A stretch of 64,000 bases of DNA. Origin: Oceanobacillus indicireducens. GTDB taxonomy: Bacteria > Bacillota > Bacilli > Bacillales > Amphibacillaceae. Position 1 is the first letter of the stretch, and each line of letters opens with the position of its first letter. The notes beneath the pieces were generated by a model. It saw only the letters and a program-made list of their open reading frames with translations. It searched no databases and was not told where the DNA came from. The position numbers and the translations under genes were made by a program. Positions 53,484 through 63,184 of this stretch are shown here, in pieces. The stretch spans positions 153,568 to 217,567 of the forward strand of contig NZ_BMOS01000003.1 in assembly GCF_014647195.1 (NCBI RefSeq), read 5' to 3'.

Positions 53484-53509
53484 TTCTACTAGAATCCAAT
53501 CTAGTAGAA
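53484..53509. promoter_or_regulatory. Inverted repeat operator upstream of alsT-ald
   Basis: TTCTACTAGA-N6-TCTAGTAGAA, a perfect 10-bp inverted repeat at about +12 to +37 of the promoter. With the third half-site at -35 it looks like a regulator binding region. No regulator gene is next to it. Confidence 0.55.
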
Positions 53510-53611
53510 TCTTTAAATACATGATTTGTAAGCGCTATTTCATAATATAGCTATTTTCACCACAAATAAACATAGTGCTAACATCATCTATTGTAATACA
53601 GGGGGAAGGGG

Positions 53612-55021
53612 TTGAATATTTTGTTAGAGGTATTAAATAAAATTAACGCATTCCTCTGGGGTGCGCCTAGTATGATCCTGCTAGTTGGGACAGGGCTCTT
53701 TTTAACATTTGCGTTAAAGGGACTGCAGTTCACCAAATTATGGTATGCTTTCAAACTAGCATTTACGCCTGATAAAGAGGATTCAGAAGCTGAAGGGGAT
53801 GTAAGTAACTTCAAAGCTCTGATGACATCGCTCGCCGGGATGATTGGTAATGGGAATATCGCCGGAATTGCAACAGCCATTACGCTTGGAGGGCCTGGGG
53901 CGCTCTTCTGGATGTGGGTTGTTGGACTGATTGGAATGTCGACCAAGTATGCTGAAGCTGTTCTTGCGCAAATCTACCGTGTCAAAAATCCAAATGGCGA
54001 ATATTCCAGTGGGCCAATGTACTATATTGAGCGCGGGCTAGGGAAAAAGTGGAAGCCACTAGCCATCGGGTTCGCATTTTTTGCGGGAATCGCAGCATTA
54101 GGAACCGGTAATGCCGTTCAGTCAAATACAATTGCTGACGTAATGGATAATAGTTTCCATGTAACGGGCTGGGTTACCGGAGTTTTACTTGTTATACTTA
54201 CCGGTCTCATTATATTTGGCGGAATAAAACGAATCAGTAATGTTGCTGGAGTGTTCGTCCCTGTCTTAGCTATTTTATACATTGCGGGCTCTATGTTAAT
54301 TTTAATCTTGAATTTTGATCAAATCATACCTGCATTTGGGCTAATTTTCCACCATGCGTTTACACCTGTTTCGGCGGCTGGTGGATTCACCGGATTTGTC
54401 GTCACGCAGGCAATCCAGCATGGGGTCTCGAAAGGAATATTCTCCAACGAGGCTGGTATGGGTACCGTAGCGATGATTGCAGGAAATGCCAAGACGAGCC
54501 ATCCAGCCAAACAAGGCCTTGTTGCCATGACAGGTACATTCATCGTTACGATTATCGTTTGTTCGATGACAGGGCTCGTACTCGTTATTACCGGTTTCTG
54601 GGATCCATCTGGCGGATTATTGTCAGGAGTCGAGCATAATGCGAATCTTGATGGCGGCGCTTTGACTAGTGCTGCATTTGGAGCTGTTCTAGGCGTTATC
54701 GGTGAATACATCGTTTCCATTTCTGTTGTTTTCTTTGGATTTTCAACGATTATCGCCTGGTATGTCTATGGATCAAAAAGCTTTGAATACTTATTCGGCG
54801 TAAAATACGTCGGCATCTATGGTGTTCTTTTTCTAGCAGCTACATATATTGGTTCAGTAGCCGACCTTAAATTGGTCTGGGCATTTGCCGATATGGCAAA
54901 CGCACTTATGATTATTCCGAACTTAATCGGTCTATTATTATTGTATAAAGTAGTTAAACAACAAACAGAAAACTATTTCGCCAATCCAATTGAAAAAGAG
55001 CAATTGCAAAAAAATGCATAG
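53612..55021 (+). CDS. alsT: Sodium:alanine symporter (AGCS family)
   Basis: A 469-residue membrane protein with about 11 segments. AGCS signatures are clear: GMIGNGNIAGIATAITLGGPG, KYAEAVLAQIYRVKNPNGEY, GPMYYIERGLGKKWKPLAIG and GVSKGIFSNEAGMGTVAMIA. It imports alanine or glycine with Na+. A TTG start at 53612 follows GGGGGAAGGGG; a TTG at 53621 is an alternative. The next gene is alanine dehydrogenase, so uptake and catabolism are coupled. Confidence 0.92.
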   Translation: MNILLEVLNKINAFLWGAPSMILLVGTGLFLTFALKGLQFTKLWYAFKLAFTPDKEDSEAEGDVSNFKALMTSLAGMIGNGNIAGIATAITLGGPGALFWMWVVGLIGMSTKYAEAVLAQIYRVKNPNGEYSSGPMYYIERGLGKKWKPLAIGFAFFAGIAALGTGNAVQSNTIADVMDNSFHVTGWVTGVLLVILTGLIIFGGIKRISNVAGVFVPVLAILYIAGSMLILILNFDQIIPAFGLIFHHAFTPVSAAGGFTGFVVTQAIQHGVSKGIFSNEAGMGTVAMIAGNAKTSHPAKQGLVAMTGTFIVTIIVCSMTGLVLVITGFWDPSGGLLSGVEHNANLDGGALTSAAFGAVLGVIGEYIVSISVVFFGFSTIIAWYVYGSKSFEYLFGVKYVGIYGVLFLAATYIGSVADLKLVWAFADMANALMIIPNLIGLLLLYKVVKQQTENYFANPIEKEQLQKNA

Positions 55022-55077
55022 CACTAATTTTAGGTGTAATATAGAAAATAAAAAACAAATAGAAAGAGGGATTCAAA

Positions 55078-56196
55078 ATGAGAATCGGTATACCTAAAGA
55101 AATTAAAAATAATGAGAACAGAGTTGCCATGACACCAACAGGAGTTATTAATTTGAAGAGAGCCGGACATGAAGTATTTATCGAAACAGCTGCAGGACTT
55201 GGGTCAAGTTTTAAAGATGAAGATTATGAAAAAGCTGGCGCCACCATTGTATCTTCTGCTGAGGAAGCATGGGCTCAAGATATGGTTATGAAGGTAAAAG
55301 AACCACTTCCTGAAGAGTATGCCTACTTCCGTGAAGGACTAATTCTTTTCACATACTTACACTTAGCAAATGAGCCAGAATTAACAAGGGAACTCGTCGA
55401 TAAAAAAGTTGTTGCTTTAGCTTATGAAACCGTACAACTTCCAGATAACTCACTACCATTATTAACACCGATGAGTGAAGTGGCTGGTACAATGGCAACG
55501 CAACTTGGTGCTCATTATTTAGAAAAAACACAAGGCGGAAAAGGTGTTGTACTTGCTGGGGTTCCAGGTGTTAAACGCGGGAAAGTTACGGTCATCGGCG
55601 GTGGTGTAGTAGGTACAAATGCTGCGAAAATTGCTGTAGGACTTGGTGCAGAAGTTTCCATTCTTGACTTGAACCCAACTCGTCTGCGCGAGCTCCACGA
55701 AATATTTGGCAATAATGCTAACGTGCTTATTTCCAATGATGTAAACATTGAACAGGAAGTAATTGATTCTGATATTGTTGTTGGCTCCGTGCTCATCCCA
55801 GGTGCAAAAGCTCCTGTGCTTGTATCAGAAGATATGATTAAACAAATGGAAGATGGTTCTGTCATTGTAGACGTTGCAATTGACCAAGGTGGAAACTTCG
55901 AAACAAGTGACCATGCGACAACACATGCTGATCCTGTTTATACAAAACATGGGGTTATCCATTACACCGTAGCAAACATCCCAGGTGCCGTACCAAGAAC
56001 AGCAACAATTGCACTATCAAACGTTACAGTTCCTTATGCGATTCAAATTGCGAATAAAGGATATAAAAAAGCGCTACTCGATAATCCTTCATTACTTAAA
56101 GGTTTGAACACTTTAGATGGTAAAGTAACCTATCAAGCGGTAGCAGAAACATTCGACTTGCCATTTGAAGATGCGATTGGATTATTGAATAAATAA
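55078..56196 (+). CDS. ald: Alanine dehydrogenase
   Basis: A 372-residue enzyme converting L-alanine to pyruvate and ammonia with [21 protein letters not shown] opens the protein, [17 protein letters not shown] follows, and [19 protein letters not shown] is the NAD-binding region. [20 protein letters not shown] and [16 protein letters not shown] are the conserved end. Length is usual. GAAAGAGGG precedes it, 56 bp after the symporter, so they share a transcript. Confidence 0.95.
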   Translation: MRIGIPKEIKNNENRVAMTPTGVINLKRAGHEVFIETAAGLGSSFKDEDYEKAGATIVSSAEEAWAQDMVMKVKEPLPEEYAYFREGLILFTYLHLANEPELTRELVDKKVVALAYETVQLPDNSLPLLTPMSEVAGTMATQLGAHYLEKTQGGKGVVLAGVPGVKRGKVTVIGGGVVGTNAAKIAVGLGAEVSILDLNPTRLRELHEIFGNNANVLISNDVNIEQEVIDSDIVVGSVLIPGAKAPVLVSEDMIKQMEDGSVIVDVAIDQGGNFETSDHATTHADPVYTKHGVIHYTVANIPGAVPRTATIALSNVTVPYAIQIANKGYKKALLDNPSLLKGLNTLDGKVTYQAVAETFDLPFEDAIGLLNK

Positions 56197-56202
56197 TGAT
56201 TG

Positions 56203-56292
56203 AAAAGACCTTTCAGGTGATTACTCCAAAAGTTAGATTATAACTCTAACTTTTGGGGGCGGCACCTGTTCCTAGCTTGGAAAGGGTCTTTT
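56203..56292 (+). terminator. Nested three-tier hairpin and terminator after ald
   Basis: AAAGACC-TTTC pairs with GAAA-GGGTCTTT, inside it AGGTG with CACCT, and inside that CCAAAAGTTAGA with TCTAACTTTTGG. It ends in TTTTTATTTTTT. Much more complex than a plain terminator. Confidence 0.7.
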
Positions 56293-56575
56293 TATTTTTT
56301 TTAGAAAGTATACTAGTGTATAACGAATTAACCTTTTCTCCGACTATCTCCCACACCAAATATTCGAGTCATGCATACTATGATTATAATTTTTAGTGAA
56401 GTTTGAAGTGTAAACTTTCTCACAATCCACATTGATATGGATAATAATAAATAGTATCATTCAAATCAGACAAATTTTTTCATTTTTCCGCAAAAACATA
56501 GATAATACTATCCAGATTGTAAAGAAATTATGGCATTCTGGATATATCATATCAGTATAAAAGGGAGGGATGATA
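56293..56575. other. Intergenic region
   Basis: No gene or repeat identified between the ald terminator and the small membrane gene. Confidence 0.4.
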
Positions 56576-56767
56576 ATGGAGCTTTTCATGCTGTTTTTCA
56601 TTTTCTTAATGGGCGTCATTGCTCTAGGAGTTTACTTTTTACCAACCATCATAGCTAAGATAAATAATCAACCAAACTTCCTATCTATCTTTGTATTGAA
56701 CCTATTTTTAGGCTGGTCCTTGGTTGGATGGGTCATATCACTAGTTTGGGCTGTTAAAAAAGTTTAA
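56576..56767 (+). CDS. Small membrane protein of the superinfection-immunity (Imm) family
   Basis: 63 residues starting MELFMLFFIFLMGVIALGVY, then YFLPTIIAKINNQPNF and a second membrane helix (VLNLFLGWSLVGWVISLVWA) ending KKV. The N-Q/F linker with LNLFLGWSLVGWV is typical of the PF14373 type related to T4 Imm, found in phages and many bacterial chromosomes. GGGAGGG lies six bases before the ATG. Phage exclusion is known only for phage members; here the role is unknown. Confidence 0.78.
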   Translation: MELFMLFFIFLMGVIALGVYFLPTIIAKINNQPNFLSIFVLNLFLGWSLVGWVISLVWAVKKV

Positions 56768-56906
56768 CCTGAAAAGATGCTAATATTTTACTGCACTAAT
56801 ACGAATACTTTTATAAAAGAACCGGGAATAAAAGCATGAAAAGTGATTCATGCTTTTTCCTTTTTATTAAAATATGACACGATTCAAAGCAACAGGAGGA
56901 TTTTAA

Positions 56907-57368
56907 TTGAAAATATACACACTGACCACAACACAGCACCTCCCCGTTCCCCAACAAAAAGCGTGGGATTTCCTGTCCAACCCTTCTCAATTAGAGAACA
57001 TTACCTCAAGTGATTTATCATTTAAACCAGTCCATCCCCTTCCACAAAAACTGAAAGAAGGGATGACTTTCCGTTATCAAATCAGACCTTTCTTAGGTCT
57101 TCGCATGAACTGGCAGACGGAGATTACCCGTATTGAAGAAGGCAGCATGTTCATCGATATTCAACGCTCCGGGCCGTTTCGCTATTGGCAGCACGAGCAC
57201 CGCTTGATCCAGAAAACGGATGGTACAGAGATGCGTGATACAGTAGACTACGCGATGCCGTTCTCTATCTTTGGGAACATAGCACATCGAATATTTATCC
57301 GAAAGATGTTGGAAGACATATTTGAATACCGGAAACGGGCAATCGCAACCTATTTTGAAAACAACTAA
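56907..57368 (+). CDS. SRPBCC (START-like) ligand-binding protein
   Basis: 153 residues from TTG at 56907 with AGGAGG seven bases upstream. Helix-grip fold pattern: HLPVPQQKAWDFLSNPSQLE, FKPVHPLPQKLKEGMTFRYQ, DTVDYAMPFSIFGNIAHRIF. It resembles the CoxG/polyketide-cyclase branch of SRPBCC, which bind hydrophobic molecules. No partner is adjacent. Function unknown. Confidence 0.78.
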   Translation: MKIYTLTTTQHLPVPQQKAWDFLSNPSQLENITSSDLSFKPVHPLPQKLKEGMTFRYQIRPFLGLRMNWQTEITRIEEGSMFIDIQRSGPFRYWQHEHRLIQKTDGTEMRDTVDYAMPFSIFGNIAHRIFIRKMLEDIFEYRKRAIATYFENN

Positions 57369-57429
57369 GCCCCAAAAAATCCCAAGGCCATTTTATAATG
57401 AACTTGGGATTTTTAATGAAGCAATCCAT

Positions 57430-58715
57430 TCAACCAGACCTCGTTTCAAGCGCCACTTCAGGTCCTTTTCTTCCTTTTATATAATTCCAAGCATAAATCA
57501 CAAATATAATTACATAACCAATAATATCAGTTACAAGCTCGGGAACAATCAAAAGCAAGGAACCGACCCCGAGAATGATTCGAGTGATGACACCTAAATG
57601 TGTTTTAATATACCCTTCGACCGCCGCACTAATTGCAATGACAGCTATGGCCGAACTGATTGTGACAATTAGGATATCCATTACTGCGGCAAATGGAAAT
57701 TCCGTTGCATTGACCGGTAATCCAGTTGGATTAATCAAAAGCATTGCGGGTTCGTAAACAAAAATGAACGGAACGATGAATCCTGCTATCGATAGTCTGA
57801 GGGAGATAAATCCGGTTCGCATCGGATCTCCTCCTGCAAGTCCTGCCCCGGCAAAGGAAGCGAGTGCTACAGGTGGAGTAATGTTTGCAAAAATACCAAA
57901 ATAAAATACAAACAGGTGAGCGATTAGAACCGGAATACCAAATTCCGCAAGTGCAGGAGCAGCCATTGTCGCGGTAATAATATATGCCGGAATGGAAGGG
58001 AGGCCCATCCCTAGTACAATGGAAGCAAGCATTGTCAGAATTAACGTAAGCATGAGTGAACCTGCACCAAGGCTAGTAATAGCAGACGTCAATGTCGCTC
58101 CAAAACTTGTTAAGTTAACAACACCAATTACGACACCGACAACTCCACAAGCAATAATTGTTGATAGGGATTGTCTCGTTCCCGTTTCCAGCGCTTCGAA
58201 AATATCTTTAATCGACATTCTCGTATGTTTCCTAAACCAAGATACAATCACGGTAATTACAATTGTATAAAAGGCTGAAAATGAAACTGGAAATCCGTAG
58301 AACAGCATTGCAATTAAACATATAAGCGGAATGAGCAAATGCCATCCATTTTTCAGCACTTTTTTCAACTCGGGCAGATCTGCTTTCGGTAACCCTCTCA
58401 AGTTTGCTCGTCCTGCCCGGTAATGAACTTGCATAATACTACTCAGGAAAAATAATAGTGCTGGGATCAATGCTGCGAGGGCAATCGTTCCATACGATAT
58501 CCCAGTTGTTTCCGCCATAATAAAGGCACTCGCCCCCATAACCGGTGGCAATATCTGTCCACCAATAGAGGAACTTGCCTCAACTGCTCCAGAAAAGTTT
58601 TTATCATAACCGATCTTTTTCATTAACGGAATCGTAAAGGCTCCGGTACTAACGACGTTACCGACTGCGGATCCGTTAATTGATCCCATAAAGGCACTTG
58701 AGATAACAGCTACCT
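57430..58715 (-). pseudogene. TRAP transporter fused permease, 5' truncated
   Basis: The frame covers the C-terminal two-thirds of a TAXI-type TRAP permease: PAKVAVISSAFMGSINGSAV, NVVSTGAFTIPLMKKIGYDK, LASIVLGMGLPSIPAYIITA and FYFGIFANITPPVALASFAG. It has about 10 membrane segments. An intact protein has about 230 further N-terminal residues. Here the homologous sequence begins within a few bases of the stop of the upstream FNT channel gene (58715), so a deletion or insertion fused the loci. No TRAP substrate-binding protein is present. An internal ATG at 58689 could start a short product without the DctQ part; transport is unlikely. Confidence 0.8.
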
Positions 58716-59509
58716 TAGCGGGTCTCTTTCGTCACAATATGAAAAGCTAGACCAACAAATAAAAACCCACTAACAAAGTTCCCAATCGTCACAGGTATTT
58801 GATTCCATATCCACCAGTCCGCCATACTGATATCCGCTCCGACCATCATGGCTGCAGGTATTACAAACATATTCACGACAGCGTGCTCAAACCCTTGAGC
58901 GAAGAAAATGAAAATTGGTATCCACATGGCAGTAATCTTTCCGATTGTGGAGGTGGATGTAGCATTCATCAGGACTCCTAACGTAACCATAAAGTTGCAT
59001 AGCATCGCCTTTACAAATACAACAACCATTCCATCCCAGCCGTATGCCTTATAATCTAATGTTTTACTTTCTGCTACAGAAATTAATTTTTGTATTATGA
59101 TTGAGTCCTCAATATTTCCAAAATGTGTAATATAGATTGTGTATAATACCGCATAGATAACACTACCAGCCAAGTTTCCAATAAAAGCCCATGTGAAGTT
59201 ACGAGCAATAATGGGCACGGTTATATTATTGCGAAATCGTGCGATCGGCATCGCAACAAAAGATCCCGTTACAAGTTCAAGATTCAATAATAGAGTTATA
59301 ACAAATCCAGTTGGAAAAATAAGCGCCCCAACAATATCTAGCCCTGTTTGAGTTGCACCAGTAAATGCCAATGTTGTCGCATATCCTAATAATACACCAG
59401 CTAGCATCGCTTTAATCAAAATGTGACTAATTGGCAATTGTGCTTTATTCTTTCCAGCCACTGCAACAGACTCAATTACTTGAGGTGGTTTCACATAGTC
59501 CATATCCAT
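58715..59509 (-). CDS. Formate/nitrite transporter (FNT) family channel
   Basis: A 264-residue membrane protein with six segments in the FNT pattern: VLLGYATTLAFTGATQTGLD, LVTGSFVAMPIARFRNNITV, KAMLCNFMVTLGVLMNATST, FFAQGFEHAVVNMFVIPAAM. The family carries formate, nitrite, hydrosulfide or acetate. Here the loops have GFEHAVVNMF with the conserved central His. The C-terminus is of natural length. The next gene downstream is a truncated TRAP permease. Position 1.2 kb from a formaldehyde dehydrogenase, whose product route gives formate, suggests formate export, but they are not adjacent in one operon. Confidence 0.85.
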   Translation of the reverse strand: MDMDYVKPPQVIESVAVAGKNKAQLPISHILIKAMLAGVLLGYATTLAFTGATQTGLDIVGALIFPTGFVITLLLNLELVTGSFVAMPIARFRNNITVPIIARNFTWAFIGNLAGSVIYAVLYTIYITHFGNIEDSIIIQKLISVAESKTLDYKAYGWDGMVVVFVKAMLCNFMVTLGVLMNATSTSTIGKITAMWIPIFIFFAQGFEHAVVNMFVIPAAMMVGADISMADWWIWNQIPVTIGNFVSGFLFVGLAFHIVTKETR

Positions 59510-59952
59510 CTACCCTTTTCATTATAATAATCATTTGTTCACTTTTTCACATTACTTAAGTGTTACGTCCATTATAATCTATTTTCGGGAGATTGAGTCT
59601 GACAGTTTTGTGTACATATAGTTATCGACTTGGATGATAGGCTCTAATCTAAATCTTATCATGGCAACATAAAGTGAAATTTCATTCAGTGGGGTATTAC
59701 AGACCGTTAATACGTGATTAAAAAGCCAGAACCGATTGCAGCTCAGCTATCAGTTCCGGCTAAAATAGATTTATGAATAACATTTCACCTAGCCCACTTC
59801 CCTCACTTTCTCCATTTACATCGATTCCAGACAAAATACCCACATTCTAATATAACACTCGGAACTTACGTTAGAATGTGGGCTCTCTATCCATCTATTG
59901 ACTTTTACTCATACGTGAAATCATCCAGCAAAATTCATATCGTAGCCGAAAT
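59510..59952. other. Intergenic region with dispersed repeat and terminators
   Basis: AAAGTGAAATTTCATTCAGT followed by GGGG (59671-59694) is the reverse complement of the left-edge repeat at about 242-268. A CCGATTGCAGCTCAGC ... GGCT hairpin lies near 59730-59762. A second hairpin, CCCACATTCTAA/TTAGAATGTGGG (59840-59881), is a probable terminator of the formaldehyde dehydrogenase gene. Confidence 0.55.
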
Positions 59953-61200
59953 TTAATTAATCACTTCAGCAGTATCAAGACTCAAGTGTTTTCGAACCGT
60001 TCCATGTGGGTCAATGACATATTTTCTTGCTGCCCCGCCGTCAAACTTTTTATATCCATCTGGTGAGTCACCAATAGATATAACCGTAGCGTTCACCACT
60101 TTTGCAATTTGTGCACGATCACTTAAAATCGCCTGCATTAAATTACGGTTATATTTCATTACAGGCGTTTGTCCCGTAACAAAATGGTGTGCTTTTGCAA
60201 AACCTAATCCAAACCGGATTTTAAGGGTTCCCTCTTTTGCCTCCGCGTCAACTGCACCCGGGTCCCCCGTAACATATAATCCAGGAATACCGAGACGTCC
60301 TCCCGCTCGCGTTATATCCATAATCGAGTTCAGTACCGTCGCTGGTGCTTCCCCGGCATCTCTTCCATGTCCGCTCGCCTCAAAACCTACCGCATCTACT
60401 GCACAATCCACTTCCGGTACACCTAAGATTTGCTCGATTTGCTCACCAAGATCATCATGCTCTCTCAAGTTTACCGTTTCACAGCCAAAGCTTCTCGCCT
60501 GAGCCAACCGTTCTTCATTTAAGTCCCCTACAATGACAACCGATGCACCAAGCAATTGTGCAGAGTGAGCAGCCGCAAGTCCAACCGGGCCGGCTCCTGC
60601 TACATATACCGTCGATCCCATCTTAACTCCTGCACTATAAGCACCGTGATATCCAGTCGGGAAAATATCCGAAAGCATCGTTAAATCAAGAATCTTATCC
60701 AGCGCCTGGTCTCTATCAGGGAATTTTAACAACTGGAAATCAGCATACGGAACCATCACATATTCGGACTGACCACCGACCCAGCCTCCCATATCTACAT
60801 AACCATATGCAGAACCTGGACGATCTGGATTTACATTTAGACAAATATGTGTGTCTTGCTGGCGACAATTGACACAACGCCCACAAGCGATGTTGAACGG
60901 GACAGAAACAATGTCACCTTTTTCAATGAACTCTACGTCACTGCCGACTTCTATTACTTCTCCCGTAATCTCGTGCCCCAATACCAAACCACTTGGAGCA
61001 GTTGTTCTTCCGCGAACCATATGCTGGTCACTTCCGCAAATATTTGTTGCAATCACTTTTAATATTACCCCGTGATTACATTTCCTTCCGACGTTCAGCG
61101 GGTTAACTCCTGGTCCATCGCGAAGAACAAGATCTGGATAGCCAATATCCTTCACTTCAACCTCTCCTGGTTTGGAATACACTACTGCTTTGTTTGACAA
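59953..61200 (-). CDS. fdhA: Formaldehyde dehydrogenase, glutathione-independent
   Basis: About 415 residues, zinc MDR family. Signatures: ATNICGSDQHMVRGRTTAPS, LVLGHEITGEV, ACGRCVNCRQQDTHICLNVN for the structural zinc, PYADFQLLKFPDRDQALDKI, TMLSDIFPTGYHGAYSAGVK and GAGPVGLAAAHSA for NAD. These match the glutathione-independent FdhA, which oxidises formaldehyde with NAD. The start is probably TTG at 61200 with AAGGAG seven bases upstream. The gene is single. Confidence 0.9.
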   Translation of the reverse strand: MSNKAVVYSKPGEVEVKDIGYPDLVLRDGPGVNPLNVGRKCNHGVILKVIATNICGSDQHMVRGRTTAPSGLVLGHEITGEVIEVGSDVEFIEKGDIVSVPFNIACGRCVNCRQQDTHICLNVNPDRPGSAYGYVDMGGWVGGQSEYVMVPYADFQLLKFPDRDQALDKILDLTMLSDIFPTGYHGAYSAGVKMGSTVYVAGAGPVGLAAAHSAQLLGASVVIVGDLNEERLAQARSFGCETVNLREHDDLGEQIEQILGVPEVDCAVDAVGFEASGHGRDAGEAPATVLNSIMDITRAGGRLGIPGLYVTGDPGAVDAEAKEGTLKIRFGLGFAKAHHFVTGQTPVMKYNRNLMQAILSDRAQIAKVVNATVISIGDSPDGYKKFDGGAARKYVIDPHGTVRKHLSLDTAEVIN

Positions 61201-61463
61201 ACGAATCACTCCTTAAAAATAATTTAAAAAGGGTGTCCATCATGTAGGCGTTGCTCTCTAAATCCGATTATATCATGGTTTAACAACAATTCAAATAATT
61301 TTGATTTACATGAATTTACAAACCACGACACAATAATGTCTGTTACGATTTTAATTTTGAGAATTATACCAAGTATAAGTCGATTTCTAGTTAAAAATGT
61401 CAAACAAAAACTAGAACTGCAATTTATTCCTACAGTTCTAGCTTGATGAAAAGTCTTCATTAC

Positions 61464-61946
61464 TTATTCGATTTCTTTCTCAGAAACAATCACACCATCT
61501 TCATCTGCATAGACGAAACTCCCCGGTTTCCAGTTCACACCACCAAAAGTGAAACTTACGTCCCGCTTACCAATTCCATTCTTTTTACTCTTTAGTGGAT
61601 TCGTTCCGAGCGCTAAAATCCCAACATCCATTGTAGCAAGATCCGCTGAATCACGAACACAACCATTTATGATTATCCCCGCAAGTCCACGAGAGACAGC
61701 AATCCCTGCCAATCGGTCACCCATGAGTGCACAGTTTCTTGACCCACCGCCATTTACGACAATGACAGAACCTATAGGCACCGATTCAAGAACCTCCTCA
61801 ACCAAAACATTATCCTCGTAAACGTGAACCGTTTCAATTTTTCCCGCAAAACGTCGCCGCTTCCCGAAAGAACGAAAATCCAACTTACAAACTTGGACCT
61901 CGCTTGCATGGTCATCACATATGTCTGCTGTTTTAATATTATCCAT
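61464..61946 (-). CDS. RraA-family protein
   Basis: A 160-residue protein. GSVIVVNGGGSRNCALMGDR, GLAGIIINGCVRDSADLATM and VYADEDGVIVSEKEIE are RraA-fold markers. The GGGSRNCALMGD ... GCVRDS pattern is RraA/HMG-aldolase like, but the Gram-positive host has no RNase E of the E. coli type, so the enzyme (4-hydroxy-4-methyl-2-oxoglutarate aldolase-like) role is more likely. GGGGGAAA precedes the ATG. Single gene. Confidence 0.85.
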   Translation of the reverse strand: MDNIKTADICDDHASEVQVCKLDFRSFGKRRRFAGKIETVHVYEDNVLVEEVLESVPIGSVIVVNGGGSRNCALMGDRLAGIAVSRGLAGIIINGCVRDSADLATMDVGILALGTNPLKSKKNGIGKRDVSFTFGGVNWKPGSFVYADEDGVIVSEKEIE

Positions 61947-61979
61947 TATCGTTTCCCCCTTTTACTGATCTCTTCTTAA

Positions 61980-62213
61980 CTAGCGCGGATTTCTGCACAT
62001 TCCTGGAATTAGAAAGATGTCGACCAACATCCATAACCAAAGAATGCCGAGCGGAATGTAACCGATTAAGATCCATTTCGTTGCCCAACCAGTTACTCCT
62101 AGCAGTAATTGCATAATTCCAGTTCCAATTCTTCCCATATAAAAACGGTGGATACCAAACTGACCAAAGATGAGCCAGAGGATATATGCTAGTGCAATAC
62201 TTTTTTGATACAT
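61980..62213 (-). CDS. TM2-domain membrane protein
   Basis: 77 residues: YQKSIALAYILWLIFGQFGI then HRFYMGRIGTGIMQLLLGVT, the TM2 signature with G-x-H-RFY. Two membrane helices. AGGAGGG precedes ATG. Function unknown. It lies 33 bp upstream of the RraA-like gene on the same strand. Confidence 0.85.
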   Translation of the reverse strand: MYQKSIALAYILWLIFGQFGIHRFYMGRIGTGIMQLLLGVTGWATKWILIGYIPLGILWLWMLVDIFLIPGMCRNPR

Positions 62214-62496
62214 GATGCGCCCTCCTGTTTGACTACCTAATCATGAAATAATAACACAACTATATTATCTATTATCCCACTCGCACATTTCCTCAAACAC
62301 CCAGTTGAATCGATTCACCTTTTTTTCGTTTAACATTAAGCATTTTAATTGAAGCTCTTGATAATTTCTTGTTCCCTAAAAAGGTAGCAATATTCTTAAA
62401 CTTCATTATAAGCGACGGATAGCGTCCTGTCACGCCTTGAAAGACTTGATAGAATTAAAAAGAGATACCCTTTAAAAAAGAGTATCCCTTCTATAA
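62214..62496. other. Intergenic region
   Basis: Only a weak hairpin at about 62462-62488 (GATACCCTTT/AAAGAGTATC, one mismatch) that might terminate the FMN-reductase gene. Confidence 0.4.
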
Positions 62497-63045
62497 TTAA
62501 TAGGCTTTCACGCCTACATCACCTTTAATTTTTTCAATAAAATAGTGAAGTTGTTTCTTTGTCCGGTTCAACATATCCTCATCTACAATAACGTTATCAG
62601 TTGTTTTATCAATGTCGCTGTCCTGGAAATAAAGCCCTTTTAAATTCTGCGCTTTCATCGTTGCCAGTAGCGGTTTCAATGCATATTCTAGCGCTAATAA
62701 ATGAGAGGAACTGCCACCTGTCATGACAGGGAGCACATATTTATTTTGTAAAATATCTTGTGGCAAAATATCGAATAATGCCTTGAGTACGCCAGAATAG
62801 GAAGCCTTATATACAGGGGAACCGACAATTACCCCATTCGCTGTTTCTAATGTCTTGGTAATTTCCTTCAGTTTAGGGCTAGTGAAATTTGCAAAAAGCA
62901 AATCGTCTGCATCCATATCTTTTACTGAAATATGCTTAACAGTATATCCTTCCGTCTCCGCAAGGTCACCTAAATAGTAAAGGATGCGTTCTAACCGTGA
63001 TAAAGCGGACGGACTGCCTGAAACAATTACAATTTGCCCCATCAT
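62497..63045 (-). CDS. NADPH-dependent FMN reductase (SsuE type)
   Basis: A 182-residue flavodoxin-like reductase. IVIVSGSPSALSRLERILYY is the phosphate loop; GVIVGSPVYKASYSGVLKAL and YVLPVMTGGSSSHLLALEYA are SsuE-like. It reduces FMN to FMNH2 for a two-component monooxygenase. The next gene upstream on the same strand is a luciferase-family monooxygenase, its natural partner. GGGGGAT precedes the ATG. Confidence 0.85.
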   Translation of the reverse strand: MMGQIVIVSGSPSALSRLERILYYLGDLAETEGYTVKHISVKDMDADDLLFANFTSPKLKEITKTLETANGVIVGSPVYKASYSGVLKALFDILPQDILQNKYVLPVMTGGSSSHLLALEYALKPLLATMKAQNLKGLYFQDSDIDKTTDNVIVDEDMLNRTKKQLHYFIEKIKGDVGVKAY

Positions 63046-63049
63046 TATC

Positions 63050-63182
63050 CCCCTTTCCCGATTTTAAACATGACCTATTATCAAACTAATTTTGTTCATC
63101 CACTCCGCTAACGCTTTTTTCTAAATGTTCAATTCCTACTTTCGTAACCTGTGCGTCGAAACTTCCACTGAATGATGTTTCA
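63050..63182. repeat. Diverged third copy of the ACTGAATGA repeat
   Basis: CCACTGAATGATGTTTCATT (63165-63184) resembles the left-edge unit and the 59671 unit. It lies between the reductase and the monooxygenase genes, at the 3' end of the latter. Confidence 0.45.
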
Positions 63183-63184
63183 TT

